64,000 bases of DNA from Hypericum androsaemum. Lineage: Eukaryota > Streptophyta > Magnoliopsida > Malpighiales > Hypericaceae. Position numbers and translations under genes: made by a program. Shown here piece by piece: positions 1 to 12,818 of this stretch (position 1 is the first letter of the stretch; each line of letters opens with the position of its first letter). The notes beneath the pieces are model-generated. The model was not told where the DNA came from and ran no database searches. It saw only the letters and a list, made by a program, of their open reading frames with translations. The stretch is from NCBI GenBank assembly GCA_963995505.1, contig OZ023198.1, positions 6,038,558 to 6,102,557 on the forward strand, given 5' to 3'.

Positions 1-1735
1 AGTGAGTTGGGCAGCCCAGCCTCCTATAGCATTTCTTCAATAAAGCTCCATCTAAATCTGTCGTAGGCCTTTTGCATTTCTAGTTTGATTGCCATCCAGC
101 CCTTATAACCCCTCTTATTCCTCATCGAGTGTAGAACTTCTTATCACCCAAGGACAAAGCTTCCCTGGGCTTCTGAGATAAGTTCAGATAATTTGGGTTT
201 GATTAGGTTAACTAAAAGCTTGGATAGGACTTTGTAAGCAACGTTGCATAGGTTAATTGGGCAAAATTGCCTCATGTTTTTGGGGGATTTTGGGTATTAG
301 GACAAGGAGGGTTTCATTTATATTGGTGAGTAGAGTCCCTGTCTCAAGGGCCTTCTTGATGAACGTGGTGAGAGAGTTCTTTATCGTGCTCCAGCTTCTT
401 TGGAAAAAGATAGTGTGGAATCCATCGAGCTCCGGAGCTTTGATTGATGCCTTATTGAAGAGAGCATCATGGATCTCCTTCATGCTCAGGGGTCTAGTTA
501 CTTTCCTAATCTCCTCCTCTGACCATGGAGGAAAGTTCCCACCTCAAAAAGGGGCAGGGAACTGGGTCAGTTTCTCAGAGTAAAGACCCTTATAGAATTC
601 TAGGGCGATCAGTTCAAGTTGCTGCTTATTTTCTCCCAGTCACCCTCTTCATTATTTATCTTATCCACCTTGTTTCTTCTCCTTCTGATTATGGTAGAGG
701 TATGGAAGAAGCTCATGTTTCTGTCCCCATTCAAAATCCATTACTCTCTTAATTTTTGTAACTATAGGGTTTCCTCTTGTTGTAGTACTTCCTCCAATTG
801 TAACCAAAGCTTTTTATCAAACTCCTCTAATCCTTTATTGGGCCTCAAGTCCAGCACTTTTTGTAATCTGCATAGCCTTGCTAAGAGTCGCTTCTTCCTT
901 CTTCAATATTCCCGAACACGTTGGTGTTCGAATTTTTTAGTTCCTCCTTCAGCTCGTCGAAGGCTTTCTCAATTTCAGTGTCATGATTCCATTTTGCTCC
1001 AACAACTCTGGCAAAGCTCGGGTGGGAGAGCCAGGCTGCTCGAAAGTGGTAGGGTCATCTTCTTTTTTACCCATTGTCTTTGTCAGAGAAGAGAATAAGC
1101 AGGGGCGAGTGATTCGATTGAAACTGTGTCAGATGGCTAACGGTTCCCTCTGGCCATCTTGGGCGCCAGCTTTCGTTGCTTAGCATTCTATCAATGCATT
1201 TTGAGACCCGGACCTTGATCTCCTGTACTCTGGGACTAAGTGCACGATGACCCCACATACCCCAAGTCAATGCGTCCATGTTTATTTATCCATGTGAGAA
1301 ATCTTTTGTCCTGGGTTCTGAGTTTGTCAGAGCCTCCTTTTCGTTCTTCCATCAAGATAATTGCATTAAAGTCTCATGTTACTAGCCATGGGGTTGAGTC
1401 ACTCAGAGATAGTGCCGCTATGGCACCCCAATAACTTTCACGCCCACTTAAAGGAGGGAGTGCGTAAACAATAGTTACAAGACATGGGCTCTGATTCTGA
1501 AAAGAGGTCTCCACATAGAGGTAGTGCTCATCCCCGTTTAGAATCTTTATAGTCATTTTGTGTTCCAAAAGAGCCATATCCCTCCTCATCGACCATTGGC
1601 TTCTACACGGTAGCTAGTCATTCCTGTTCTTCTACAGATATCCACCGCTGTATTGCCACTGACTTGAGTTTCAAGCAAAGCAGCCATACTCACGCCATGT
1701 ACACGTACCAAGTATTTGAAAGCACGCAAAAAACA
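1..1735 (-). mobile_element. L1-type LINE fragment A, decayed
   Basis: Degenerate non-LTR retrotransposon read on the minus strand. The endonuclease start is visible near 1700-1560 (a LLETQVSG-like motif, then GGIWLFW across frame breaks). The endonuclease end lies at 1067-1280, where the usual SDH is SNH. A linker and the first part of the reverse transcriptase (APELDGFHTIFFQRSW, ETLLVLIPKI) occupy 253-483. The frame is broken many times and the window edge cuts the reverse transcriptase. No ORF1, catalytic FADD box or poly(A) tail is in view. The families are known; the boundaries are approximate. Confidence 0.8.
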
Positions 1736-1736
1736 T

Positions 1737-4700
1737 GGCTTCTAAGCTCCATTCACACATGCTTTACCAAAAATGTTAGAAAACTGAACAAGGAGTGATT
1801 TCAACATAGAAGCTTCATTCACACATGCTTTACCAAAAATCAGCGTGTCATTCGCCAATAAAATGTGGGTCAAAATAGGACAGTTTTGGTTCAAAGCTTA
1901 CCTCTTGATCGAACCTGAAAGGTTAGCGTGATTAAGAAAATAGGCAAAAGCTTCAGAAACAAACAAAAAGAGGAAAGGGGATAAAGGATCACCCTGCCGA
2001 GAACAGGGGTAGAGGTCTACCATTGAACAAAATGCTGTAAGAAGTTGAAGTAATGCAGCTCATAGTGCAACCAATCCAACGAGGAGGAAAACTAAGCTTG
2101 GTTAAAACCTGTCTGAAAAAATCCTAGTTAATGAGGTTATAGGCCTTTTTGAGGTCTAACTTAATGCCATAGATTTGTGCTTCTTCTTCTTGTTGGCTGT
2201 TTTCAAGCAGGAAAAAATGTCGTGTGCAATGATGATATTATCATGAATGAACCTATTCTTCACAAAAGCACCCTAACAATCTGTAATCAAGGATTCCATC
2301 AAAGGCTTAAGACAGTTACCTAAAACTTTAGAAAAAACTTTGTAAGCAAAGTTACACAAGCTAATTAGTCTAAAGCCATACAAATCAGTAGGGTTCGAAT
2401 ACTTGGGAATCAAGGTTATATAAGTTTTGTTAAGATCAATAGGGACCATAGCAGACTCAAACAAATTCATGACCAAAGCAATAAGATCGTGCAAAATAGT
2501 ACCCCAATACTTTTGATAAAAAATTACAAAAAACCCATCCGGGCCTGGGGATTTAGTACCACCCATATCGAAGGTAGTGGCCTTGATCTCATCAATCGAA
2601 AGAGCCTAAGCAAATCCACAGACATATCATGTGTGACTAGCCTAAAGATACAGTCAATCACAGCAGAAGAATCATATGTAGCCTGCACAGTGTATAAGTT
2701 ACAAAAATGTGTATAAGTAGCTTGAGTTAAAGATGGCACATCATCAATCTAAAGATCATTAGGCAGAGATAGTTCAACAATCTGATTTACCTGCCTCCGC
2801 TGGTTAGCAGAGGTGTGAAAGAAAGCTATATTTCGATCACCCCAGATTAGCCATTTGATTCTCGATCGAGTGTGCCAAAACCTCTCCTCCTTCTCGTAAA
2901 GGCATGCAATCTCTTTCTTCAGGGTAACTTCAAGCATTTTGCAAGTACTAGCATGGTCTGCCTGCTGCATCCTCTGAAGCTCAAGGGTCAATGACTCAAT
3001 TCTCCTTTCTCTGATTTTGGTTCCTAGTTCTGCACCAAGAAGACAAGTGAGAAGAACAAACCGTAATTTTCTTCTGAACCCTGAAGAAAAACCCCCTCCC
3101 CTTTGAAAAAGTCAGAGGAGGAGGACCACAAACATCACACATCCACGCATGGTTAATAACATCCAAAAAACCAACTTCTTTAGTCCAAAATTCCTCAAAT
3201 CTAAAAGGCCTTCTACCAATCTTAGAAAAATAAGTATTTAAAAGTAAAAAATAATGATCTGATCCAATGATCGGGCCATGCAAAAGTTGGCCTTTAGGAA
3301 AAAAATTCCTCCAATTTACATTGCCCAGCTCACGGTCGAGCCTCAGGAGCATGTTGGCCTTACCGTGGCAGAGATATGACCAAGTAAAAGAGCATGTTGA
3401 TCAGTTTGTCGTCGTGTATGAAATCTCTGAGAAGAGACATTTGCCAGACATCAAGTGGCTCACACCCCTTTCTTTCGTTCACGTGGGCCACAAGATTCAA
3501 GTCCCTAATACAGAGCCAGGGCTCAGTAGGGGCCTTACACACAGACATGAAGTCCGTCCAAAACTCCTTCTTCTTCGAAGAGCAGGGCTCTCCATAGAGA
3601 AAGGAAGTAAACCAAGAAACGTTCAAATTCAAGTTCATGCAATGCGTATCCAGATAATTTTTTTACCAGGAGAGTAAGTCAATCTGGATTAATGTAACAA
3701 TAGTTTGGAAGTCTACAACTACGGTAAATTTTTTCAAGTTTCCCCCTCTTTTGTTTGGTCTCCATGAGGAAAACAACTGAGGGAGAAAATTGCGTAACCA
3801 TGCCTTTCAACTTTTGAATCGTCAGGGTCCGGCCCAACCCCTGACAATTCTAAGCTAAGAAATTCATGGTAACTCGGGTGACAGACTCGCTGTCACCCAG
3901 GATAAAGGGGAACCAGAAAGGCTAGTACCCAGAGATTCCTGTCCAATCTGAGAATCAGAAAGAGCATGAATCACACTAGAGGAAATGGAAGTAGAAATCC
4001 CCACAAGATTCTCAGTATCAGAATCCACCGAAATGGTCGCCGAACCCCTCTACTTACCAACGGAAAGTCAAGCGTTCTTCTTTCCTCTAGTGACCACTGG
4101 ATTAGAGGAACCTGTAGAAAAAGAACTAGGGGACATAGAAAATAGAGAGTTAGAAACACTCCTCCGAAGAGGCTCATTAATATCGCCAATAATTTCGTCA
4201 CTCAGTAACAATTTGTGTTTTTTAGGAATAGGTAGAAATGTGGGTTTGGTACTCTTCTTTCTTTTGTCGGAACAGGAAGGAGATGACGTGGAGTCCTTCC
4301 CCGAGGTACTGCAGATAGAGAAAGATTCCCAGGCTGGAATGGAAGCCCCAAGTCTGGTTGGTTTAGATTTGGTTAGGTTAGGATTAGGTGGGAGGGAAAT
4401 GGAAACTAATTTGGAGGTAGTAGGCAACAGGCCTTTGGGATTGGATACCCTAGGGATAGAGACTTGTAAGATACTATGGGGTGAAATCCTAGGGGATTCA
4501 GTGGATTGGGTAGCAAGGATGGATTTCCCATTAAGGGAAGATCTTAAGGCTAGAGGGGGAAGGGTGAAGTGACTGAAAGGGTCGGATACAAGACACGTGG
4601 GTGACCTAATTTAATCATCACCAGAAGGAGATGAAATGACAAGACTACCCCCCAAAGATAGAGTGGAGGAGGAAGCCACCAGTCCCCTACTCAAGGTAGG

Positions 4701-5900
4701 GCCGAGAGTTTTGAAACCAGGCACAACAACCAACTTCCGGGGAGCAACAGTAGTCACCAAAAAACTTGAAGATGGACTGGATGAAACACTTGTAACCGAA
4801 GATGGAGAGCCAAGGGATAACTTTCGAAGTAGGGTCACCACCGACTAAGGAAAAGTTAAACTACCACTAGCCCGAGCAAGGGAACGATGTGAGTTAGCAA
4901 AGGTAGGAGACTCCTCTCTCAACCAACTTCCAAATGGAAGATCCTCCAATGGCAAACTCCTTGACAACACCAAACGAACTCCATCGAGAGAGCAAAAGCG
5001 ACAAGATTGTCCAAGATGACCACAATAGAAACAAAACTCTGGCAGCCTTTCATAACAAAAGAGGACCTACATAGGGGGAGCATCTATCCGAGGGATACAG
5101 AGGCTAGTGGGGATTGGGGATGCAACGTCCAACACAATCTGTAGCTGAAGATATGCCGCCTACCCAAATGGCGTAGTTTATTCTCATCGATGAAACAAAG
5201 ACCCCGAAATAGTTGACCAATAATATCCGTCGTCCGGTGAGTAACGAGGCATCGAGGGAGGCCATAAACCTGGAAAAAGAAGTAGGTCGAGCTAAAATCT
5301 ACTTCGGGCTAAGGGATATCGGGGTCCCAATCCTTTAAGATTAGATGCTGATTTGAGATAGATCAGGGGGAGTTATTGACCGCCCTATTCAAGTGATCTC
5401 GGCAAGAAAATATGAAGCAGAAAATATTGGGGGCCAGCTCCCCAACATCGAGCTTCTCCGAAGCTACCGCCATGATTTAAGGACATAATCCTTCACAAAG
5501 GCAGCCTTGAGGGATTTTTCAGAGAGTAACTTATCCACCTGAACCGATTGGGGAGGATCCTGGTCATCATCAGAGAGAAATGGGACAGATGGTCCCAACT
5601 TAAGATTACTAGTTTCCTCCAGAAACCCCGAGATGATGGGGTTTGAGGAGGAGTCTAAAGCCATGCTCCAAAGTGGTGATGAAATCAGCGGAACCATAAA
5701 GTGAGAAAAGGGTAAAAGAGAGGTCTTAAAGGGAAGGATCTGAAGGACCAGATGGAAAGCAAGCAAAAAGTAAAGGAGGGTTAGGAAAGGATTAAAGTGA
5801 TAGGTGGGGTGGAAGGGAAACTTGGAAGGAATTGATGGAGGAAAAGGACAAGGAGAGGGGAGGACAGGGAGAACTCCACGAGAGGGAGAGGATTAGGCAA
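1737..5900 (-). mobile_element. L1-type LINE B, decayed, with ORF1
   Basis: A second minus-strand LINE. The putative ORF1 runs from about 5766 down to 3900; it contains a zinc-knuckle-like CFYCGHLGQSC near 5010-5040 in which the usual His is Gln, and S/P-rich low-complexity stretches. Endonuclease sequence lies at 3360-3638 (EPWLCIRDLNLVAHVNER), its end and a linker at 2996-3352 and 2749-2991 (WLIWGDRNIAFFHTSANQRR). Reverse transcriptase lies at 2273-2566 (GPDGFFVIFYQKYWG, LNKTYITLIPK). The catalytic FADD box appears near 1840-1865 as LANDTLIF, so an Asp has become Asn. About 36 bp is directly repeated near 1737 and 1811. Many frameshifts make it non-functional. Confidence 0.8.
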
Positions 5901-6672
5901 CAATTTGGATGTGTATATTCTAGTCTGCCATTCTCTGAGTCTAACAACCATCGATCTGTCCATATAGTAATTTCTTATCCATAACCAACTAGCCACTCGA
6001 GCCCTTGTTCTAATAATAGGATGCCATCCCTTATACTTCTCCAAGTGTAGCTCGGACGATATCCCAAATATGCTTCCAACACCGAAAAACAAGCGAGTAT
6101 CAGGCCTTTAATATTCGAGCCATAAAGGAAAATGGAAAACAAAGAAGTCTCTAAGCCTATTTTGATAACATAACTTTATTAAAATTATGTAGGTGTCGAA
6201 AACCCATTCCCCTTTCCACTTTGGGCCGGTATATTCTTGCCCAGTTTTGCCAATGTAACTTCCTCTCTCCACCAACTCCACCCCAAAAGCAGTCATCCAA
6301 TCGCTTCTCAATACGATCACATATTTCCTGAGGCGATAAAAAACAACTCATAACGTACGTTGGGATTGCTTAAAGGACTTACTTGATTAAAATTTCTCTT
6401 CCCGCTCTAGAGAGAAATCTCTCTTTCTAATTCCCTATCTTCCTCCGTATCTTATCCTCCAATTCAGAAAAATTAAGCCGTTTAAAATGACCAAGTACAG
6501 TTGGGAGCCCCAAGTATTTCTCATGTTCCACCGCCCCTCGCACATTAAGCAACTTGCATAATCTCTCTGGTACCTCATCTGAGACATTAGCACTAAAAGT
6601 TATAGCACTTTTTTGCAGATTTACTTATTGTATAGAGGCTCGTTCATATGTTCTTAAGATGTCCAGTACATT

Positions 6673-7565
6673 TTACAGCTCCAACTCAATTGCTCTTGCA
6701 AATAAAAGTGAATCATCGGCAAATAGCAAGTGGGTAATAGAGGGGGCATTCCGTGCTACTCTAATACCATAAAGCATATTCTCTTGTTCGACTTGATGTA
6801 AACATGCTGCCAAACATTCAGTAGAGATGAGGAAGAAATAGGGCGAGATTGGATCTCCTTGCCAGAGTCCCCTACTTAGAGATTGAAATTTGCCTATAGT
6901 ACCATCGACTTGTATTGCATATTGGATAGTGCAAAAACATCTCATGATTATGCCAATATAAGAAGTAGGAAAACCAAGTATACACAACATTCTCTTCAGA
7001 AAAGGCCATTCGAGCCTATCATAAGCTTTAGCCATGTCGAGCTTTCGTGCACAACAACCCTTCTTTGCTGACTTTCTCTTCTTTAGGTAGTGCAAAGCCT
7101 CGAAAGCCATAACAGAATTATCAGAAATCATGTGTTCGGGTACAAATGTCCCTGGTTCTCATGAATCACATTAGGTAGTAATGCCTTTAATCGGTTAGAT
7201 ATAGTCTTTGTGACAATTCTCATAATAATATTAAACAGACTTATGGGTCTGAATTTTAAGCAAAATTTATGGCGCTTAACCTTTGGAATCAGGTTAATTA
7301 GTGTCTGGTTTAGGAAAGCAGGGTCAAGACCTTGGTTAAGGACCTCCAACACCGTCCGCACCACCTTGTCACTAACTATATTCCAAAATTTTTGGTAGAA
7401 TAATGGTGGCATTCCATCCAGTCCAGATGCCTTAGTTGGATGCATTTGATAGAGAGCTATCTCTACTTCTTTCCTGGTATATGGATTCTCGAGCACCGCT
7501 GCCATTGTCGAATTGATTTTCAGAGGCATCGTACTGGTTATATCCTCCATCTGCACACAACCCAA
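6673..7565 (-). pseudogene. LINE C reverse transcriptase
   Basis: Two overlapping open stretches cover the reverse transcriptase. The upper one (7128-7565) has ASGLDGMPPLFYQKFW and LNQTLINLIPKV. The lower one (6673-7131) has KLDMAKAYDRLEW, GLWQGDPISPYFF and the catalytic LLFADDSLLFA. They are in different frames, so one frameshift near 7130 separates them. Every key motif of the plant L1-clade enzyme is present, making this the best preserved LINE domain in the window, but it cannot be made as one protein. Confidence 0.85.
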
Positions 7566-7614
7566 AGAAGAAAATAGTGATAGATAATATCACTTAAAGA
7601 CCTCTTGGATCCCG

Positions 7615-7640
7615 CCCCCCCCCCCCCCCCCCCCCCCCCC
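7615..7640. repeat. 26-base poly-C run
   Basis: An uninterrupted run of 26 C (poly-G on the LINE coding strand), preceded by CCCG. It sits in the LINE C linker between endonuclease and reverse transcriptase and would read as a Gly stretch. Long C/G runs are rare in plant DNA and can fold into i-motif or G-quadruplex structures; the true length may be uncertain because such runs are hard to sequence. Confidence 0.95.
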
Positions 7641-8180
7641 AAAATCCTGAATCACTCCTTCTTCATCGTCCCTAATCTCCTCTACCCAGTTCCTAGTTCT
7701 CATATGGCTTGTCTTCTGGTGAAAGAAATGGGTATTTTGATCACTCTCCTTAAGCCAGGCTACCCGAGATCTCTGTGCCCAAAGCATTTCCTCCCTCTTT
7801 AACATCTCATCCAACTCTTGAAACTACCCTGTTAATAGACCTTTTCAAGCCACTGTTAGTGGCTCCATCTGAATTTTCTTAATCTCCCCTTCCAATTGCT
7901 TCAAACCATTTCGAACATTGCCAAAAGTAGACTTATCCCAAGCTTCAAGTCTCTCTCCAAAAACCATAATCTGGTCCATAGCATTAGAACATGGCAATGA
8001 CATAGACCATCCCTCTTCCACCAGTTTATGTATTTCTTAATGTCGCATCCATATCGCTTCAAACCTAAAGTGTCTTACATTACCCGATTCTTCTGATCTT
8101 CTCACTCAACAAATAATAGGACTGCGGACAGAGGTGATTTTTGGCCAAGCTTCAGCAGCAGAAGCCACATACATATCCTT

Positions 8181-8800
8181 CTAATCTTGCGTAGCGAACA
8201 TCCTGTCAAGTTTACTTTCGATACATTGTTCATTCTCATGGCCATTGTACCATGTAAACTCCAATCCCTCTTGCTTAATATCCATAAACTCACAGTATTG
8301 TATCACTTCTCGAAAAGTAGTCTGTCGAGTGTGATGAATTAAATTTTCACCCCTCTTCTCCATATTAGATAAGATCTCATTAAAGTCACCTCCATATAAC
8401 CAGGGCAATGGTGAGTGCCCTTTCAATTCTCTCAATAATAGCCATGATCTAAACTTATTTCCTATCTCCGGCCACCCATAGAATCCTGTAAATCTCTAAC
8501 TCACAGGATCCCCCACCATAACATCAATATGGTGTAGCGATAATGAAAGTAGTGTAATCGTTGTATCCTGTACCATAAAAAATCAAACCTCTATTTCTTA
8601 ATCATCCCAATCCTATGAAAGGGATAGACAAGACACATTCATAACCCAATTTCCACTTTATCCTCTCCGCCTCAATCTTCGAAAGCTTTGTTTCTGGGAG
8701 AAAGCGGATATAGGGGTTGCAGGCCTTTACTAACCTGCTAAGTTGATGAATTGCCTCGGGTTTCCCCAACCTGCGATAGTTCTAATAAAGAGTATTTATT
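8181..8800 (-). pseudogene. LINE C endonuclease
   Basis: Apurinic-type endonuclease of the LINE ORF2. The start is visible near 8790 as WNCRRLGKPEAIHQLSRL followed by FLPETKLS; the middle at 8181-8435 carries LPWLYGGDFNEILSN and DRMFATQD, matching the GDFNE metal-binding region of the family. Stops and frameshifts occur between the two parts (8440-8600). The order relative to the reverse transcriptase is as expected on the minus strand. Confidence 0.75.
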
Positions 8801-10031
8801 GTGACCGAAAGGCTGCAACACAGCTTCCGCCGATAATAGGTACCCCTCCGAGGACTCGTAAGCAATACCAATCTTTTTGCTAAGACGATCCTCCTCCTGG
8901 TGGCGCTCAAGTGCATCTCTCTTTCCCAATACTGTAGTCTCAACCGAGTTCATTACTTGGTCATCTATGGCTCCCAATCTGGCTTATTTTTTCCATTGAC
9001 GTGGAGTTCCTCCATCGACTTGGGACTTCGATGGTACTGAGCTTGGATCTTCATTGGCCCCTCGGTGTAGAGGGTTTACTTGGGTCTGTGGTGATGTGGG
9101 ATAGACTGTAGGCATGATTTTATGTAGTGGCTGGTCTATATGAGTATTTAATGGAGGCAAGCCACGTGTATTTAGGTTGGTAGGCGTGTCTTTGGTAGGG
9201 TTGAGATTAGGGCTATCAGAGGCTACTGTAAGTTTTAAAGTAATGTGTGGGTTACCACTAGTAGTGGAGTGGAGGTTAGCATTCAGTAAGGGCAGCTGGT
9301 TGGTCTTCGAGCTAGGGATGTTAGTGTTATGTTGGGTTGGATTATCGAGATAGGCAGTAGGTAGATGTGGTTTAGGGTTGGGTGCTTTGGGAATATCTTT
9401 AACAGCAATATGAGATATTGATTAGCCCACCTTTTCAACCAAGTGTCTGTCATCATCCATCACTAATTGTCAATGTGTTGGTTGAGCCATTGCAAATTCT
9501 GATGGAGAGGGAGATGAAGCCTGATCTCTGGGTATTCCCCATGCATAGAATCTCTCATTTTTCAGAGTAATGGAAACCCTACGTGGTTTATGTGGTGAGG
9601 CATGCATTCATACACCATATGAATTAATTTCCACTAGAGGAAGAGCGTCAGATGGAGATATATCACATCTTTCTCGACATACCCAGTGAACAACATATAT
9701 GACAGAAAATTGGGAGCCGTTCATATTTGAAGTAAGCCATCACTTACTACCTACCCTAAAAAAGAAGTGTTTTGGATCGTGGAAGAGAAGATCTCACATC
9801 GAATCTCACCCTTATCCGCATATACTTTCCTTTTGCTTCCATCGATTCATCCCATTCAAGGAATGTACCAAAAATGCTCCCCATCATGTTTGCCGTAGTA
9901 AGATTATATCCTTCCATAGGTAGATCATGTAATCAAATAGTTAGACTGATGCCAATTTTTCTTTTTCCCCCATCTCCTTTAGAAGAATTAGATTCTTGTC
10001 AAAGTGTCATGGCTCTCCACTCAGTATTTTC

Positions 10032-10247
10032 TCAAGCTCTCTTTGCTCTGAGAACTGGAATAGAAATCTTTGTTTTGACCTCTGTGATTTCAAGGCCGCC
10101 ACGAGCACTCAACATATTTGATATTGCATTTATGAAGGCTTGTGAATTAAATGGCCTTTCAGACCACACCGTTCTAATCAATAGACTTTTATTCGATAGG
10201 GAATTCGTACCAAGGTTGCAAGGTAGAAGGAGAACATCATCTTGCAT
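10032..10247 (-). pseudogene. LINE C ORF1 N-terminal part (DUF4283-like)
   Basis: A 71-codon open stretch with NKSLLIRTVWSERPFNSQAF resembles the start of plant LINE ORF1 (DUF4283-type) proteins, where a LVGKLLSERPFN-like motif is usual. It lies 5' of the LINE C endonuclease on the same strand, as expected for ORF1. The rest of ORF1 (about 9000-10030) is broken; no clean zinc knuckle was found. Confidence 0.55.
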
Positions 10248-10438
10248 CTGAGCATCTTCTCCACCCTTAAAAAAATAGATCCCTACTCCATTTAACCTTC
10301 TTTATTGCATCGATTATGCCCCTGTAGGGATATTTGTTCTTATATTCTATAGTGACAGTGGAATAGTGTTTTTGAAACTCTAGATACCATTCTTAATAAA
10401 TACATAATTGAACATGTCAATATGTTAGCGTACTATTA

Positions 10439-10685
10439 TGTGGGAGATTCCTACTGTCAAGGGGCACCGGAGGTCGACGGAGGGACGTCGAGCAGGGTCG
10501 GAGAATCATCGCGAGGCGCGGATGGAAACTGCAGCAGCTGAAGGCTCGTAATGGCTACTAGCCGCTATGGGCTTTATACGTGTAGGTTCTGGGCTGGGCC
10601 GTGGACATGGGCCCATGTGTCTTTAAGGTTTACGTTCTTTCACTCCAGTCCTTATGTTCTCAGTTTAGTCATTTTCGTTTCATCA
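10439..10685 (+). repeat. 5' LTR of the gypsy element
   Basis: 247 bp, TG...CA ends, same length as the 3' copy and about 95.5% identical by eye. It is followed immediately by pol sequence instead of a primer binding site, which marks the deletion junction. Confidence 0.92.
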
Positions 10686-10740
10686 ATGTCAAGCGATGCA
10701 AGAATATTTGGTTCCTCAGAACCTGAAGTAGCTTCGAAGC

Positions 10741-11442
10741 TTTCTTGGTCTGTGTGGTTACTACAGAAGGTTTGTTCGGGACTATGGCATCATCAGCAAG
10801 CCTCTCACAGCCCTATTGAAGAAGGAATCGTTCTTATGGAGTGCAGCAGCTCAGGATTCTTTTCAACTTCTGAAGACTACAATGATCTGTGCCCTAGTTC
10901 TTGCATTACGTGACTTCTCGAAGACCTTCATAGTGGAAACTGATGCATCTAAAACTGGAGTTGGAGCAGTTTTAATGCAGGATAATCATCCCATTGTATA
11001 TTTCAATAAAGCCATGGGACCTAAATTCCTCGCTTATTTAGTTTATGAGAAGGAATTAAAAGCTGTAGTCATGGCTGTCACCAAATGGCATCACTATCTT
11101 ACCTACAAGCCTTTCGTCATCCAAACTGATCACAACATCTTGAAATACCTTTTAACTCAGAAGTTGTCTACTGCAAGCCAATGTTCTTGGTTGGCCAAGT
11201 TGATGAGTTATCAATTTGAGATTGTGTACAAGAAGGGGATCGACAATAAGGTTGCCGATGCACTATCCAGGCAACCCGAAGGAGCCCATGATTTCAATTC
11301 TTGCCCAGTTGACATTGCGGAACTCCTTGAAGATCCTGAATTCTCGGCCTTGTGTTCTTTAAACGTGGATGAACTCATGGATGTCATTAAGGCCAGTTAT
11401 GCGAGAGATCAGAAGTTGGTGGAACGGATAACAAAATTGTAG
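10741..11442 (+). pseudogene. gypsy RT end and RNase H
   Basis: Starts inside the RT/RNase H connection (GYYRRFVRDYGIISKPLT, with the frame kept by 10816). The RNase H domain follows: FIVETDASKTGVGAVLMQ with the first catalytic Asp, YEKELKAVVMAVTKWHHYL with the Glu, and FVIQTDHNILKYLL with the next Asp, then VADALSRQ. An in-frame TAG at 11440-11442 separates it from the integrase. All RT catalytic motifs lie upstream in the deleted part, so this is a fragment. Confidence 0.88.
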
Positions 11443-11463
11443 ACTAGTGACGACTCTTCTGGT

Positions 11464-12790
11464 GTGTTTGTCCTTCATGATGGTCAATTATTGCGGAAAG
11501 GAAGATTAGTGGTTGGTCCAGACCCTCAATTAAGGAAGCATTTGTTGGCTTTGTACCATGATTCATCACTTGGTGGCCACTCGGGCGTGCAGGCTACTTA
11601 TCAGAAGCTGCAGCGAGTGTTGTATTGGAAGGGAATGGAGAGGGATGTACGATGTTATGTACGAGCTTGTATCACTTGTCAACAATGCAAATATGACACC
11701 TTGGCTTCTCCCGGGCTCCTCCAACCTCTTCCAATTGCTGAATCTACATGGCAATGCATTACGATGGATTTTATAGAAGGACTTCCGCCATCACATGGGT
11801 ATACCACTATCTTTGTTGTAGTTGATAAATTGAGCAAATATGGGCATTTCCTGCCACTCAAACATCCTTTTACTACTGAGACAGTCGCTAGAGTCTTCAT
11901 GGACAACATTTTTAAGCTTCATGGTCTACCTGAGGCTATTATCAGTGATAGGGATTCTATTTGTCTAAGTGCTTTCTGGCGGGAGACTTTCAAATTACAA
12001 AGAGTGGACCTTAAAATATCAACTGCATACCACCCCCAAACTGATGGCCAAACTGAAGTGGTTAATTGGGGTTTAGAGACATATCTCCGCTGCATGACAC
12101 ACGAGAATTCGGGTGATTGGAGTAGTTGGTTATCACTTGCAGAGTTCTGGTACAACACCTCCTTCCATACTTCTGCGGACGTGTCGCCATTCGAAGCCTT
12201 GTATGGTCAACCTCCTCCTCTTTATCTTCCATATTTTGCTGGTGATTTGAAGCTCTAAGCGGTGGATAGGTCATTAGCTACTAGGGAGGAGAATCTGAAG
12301 CTTCTCAAGTTTCATTTGGAATGCGCCCAGCATCGCATGAAATAGCAAGCTAACAAAGGCAGGTCTGATCGGAAATTTTGGATTGGCGACCTGGTTTGGC
12401 TTAAACTTCAACAGTATCGCCAACACTGTCTGAAGCGCAGGGCCAACACCAAGCTGTCTCCTCGCTATTTTGGGCCATATAGGGTGTTGGACAAGAAAGG
12501 ACAAGTGGCTTATACCCTCGATCTTCCTACTACTGCCAACATCCATCCTACTTTTCATGTTTCTCAACTGAAGTTGTTTTTCGGAGATGCTCCTACAGCA
12601 CGACTGGATGTTCCTACGAGTCTATTTCCGATTTGTGAACCTGTCGCCATTCTTGACCGTCGGTTGATTAAGCGACAAAATTGTGCCGAGGGACAGGTGC
12701 TCGTACAGTGGGTCAGCTTACCCTTATGCAAGGCTACTTGGGAATTCTATAAGGACTTGAAGAGCCAGTTTCTACTAAGTTCCTTGTGGG
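11464..12790 (+). pseudogene. gypsy integrase with chromodomain-like end
   Basis: Zinc-binding HHCC module: LYHDSSLGGHSGVQATY with the His pair and CYVRACITCQQCK with the Cys pair. Core domain: MDFIEGLP (D), SDRDSICLSAFWRETF (D) and DGQTEVVNWGLETYL (E), so the DDE triad is kept. Stops interrupt the frame at 12256 (TAA) and 12343 (TAG). Past these, WIGDLVWLKLQ and LSPRYFGPYRVL are the usual integrase C-terminal motifs, and a chromodomain-like stretch (ILDRRLIKRQ, VQWVSLPLCKATWE) ends the protein near 12790. This places the element in the chromovirus branch of Ty3/gypsy. Confidence 0.88.
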
Positions 12791-12818
12791 CAAGGAACTT
12801 AAGCGGGGAGGAGTGTTG

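Larger units (their letters stand above)
5900..10430 (-). mobile_element. L1-type LINE C, most complete of the three
   Basis: Minus-strand LINE with recognisable parts in the expected order: ORF1 start at 10032-10247, ORF1 remnants to about 9000, endonuclease from about 8800 to 8181, linker at 7590-7814, reverse transcriptase at 6673-7565 with an unmutated FADDSLLFA box, and the post-RT region (LHWQNWARIYRPKVERGMGF) at 6108-6351. The 3' end stops inside the post-RT region, against LINE B; no poly(A) tail was found. A Ty3/gypsy element abuts its 5' end at 10439. Boundaries are approximate. Confidence 0.8.

Noticed and set aside
10434..10438. TATTA as target duplication of the gypsy element
   Set aside because: The right flank begins ATATT; only four bases match with an offset, so no duplication is claimed.
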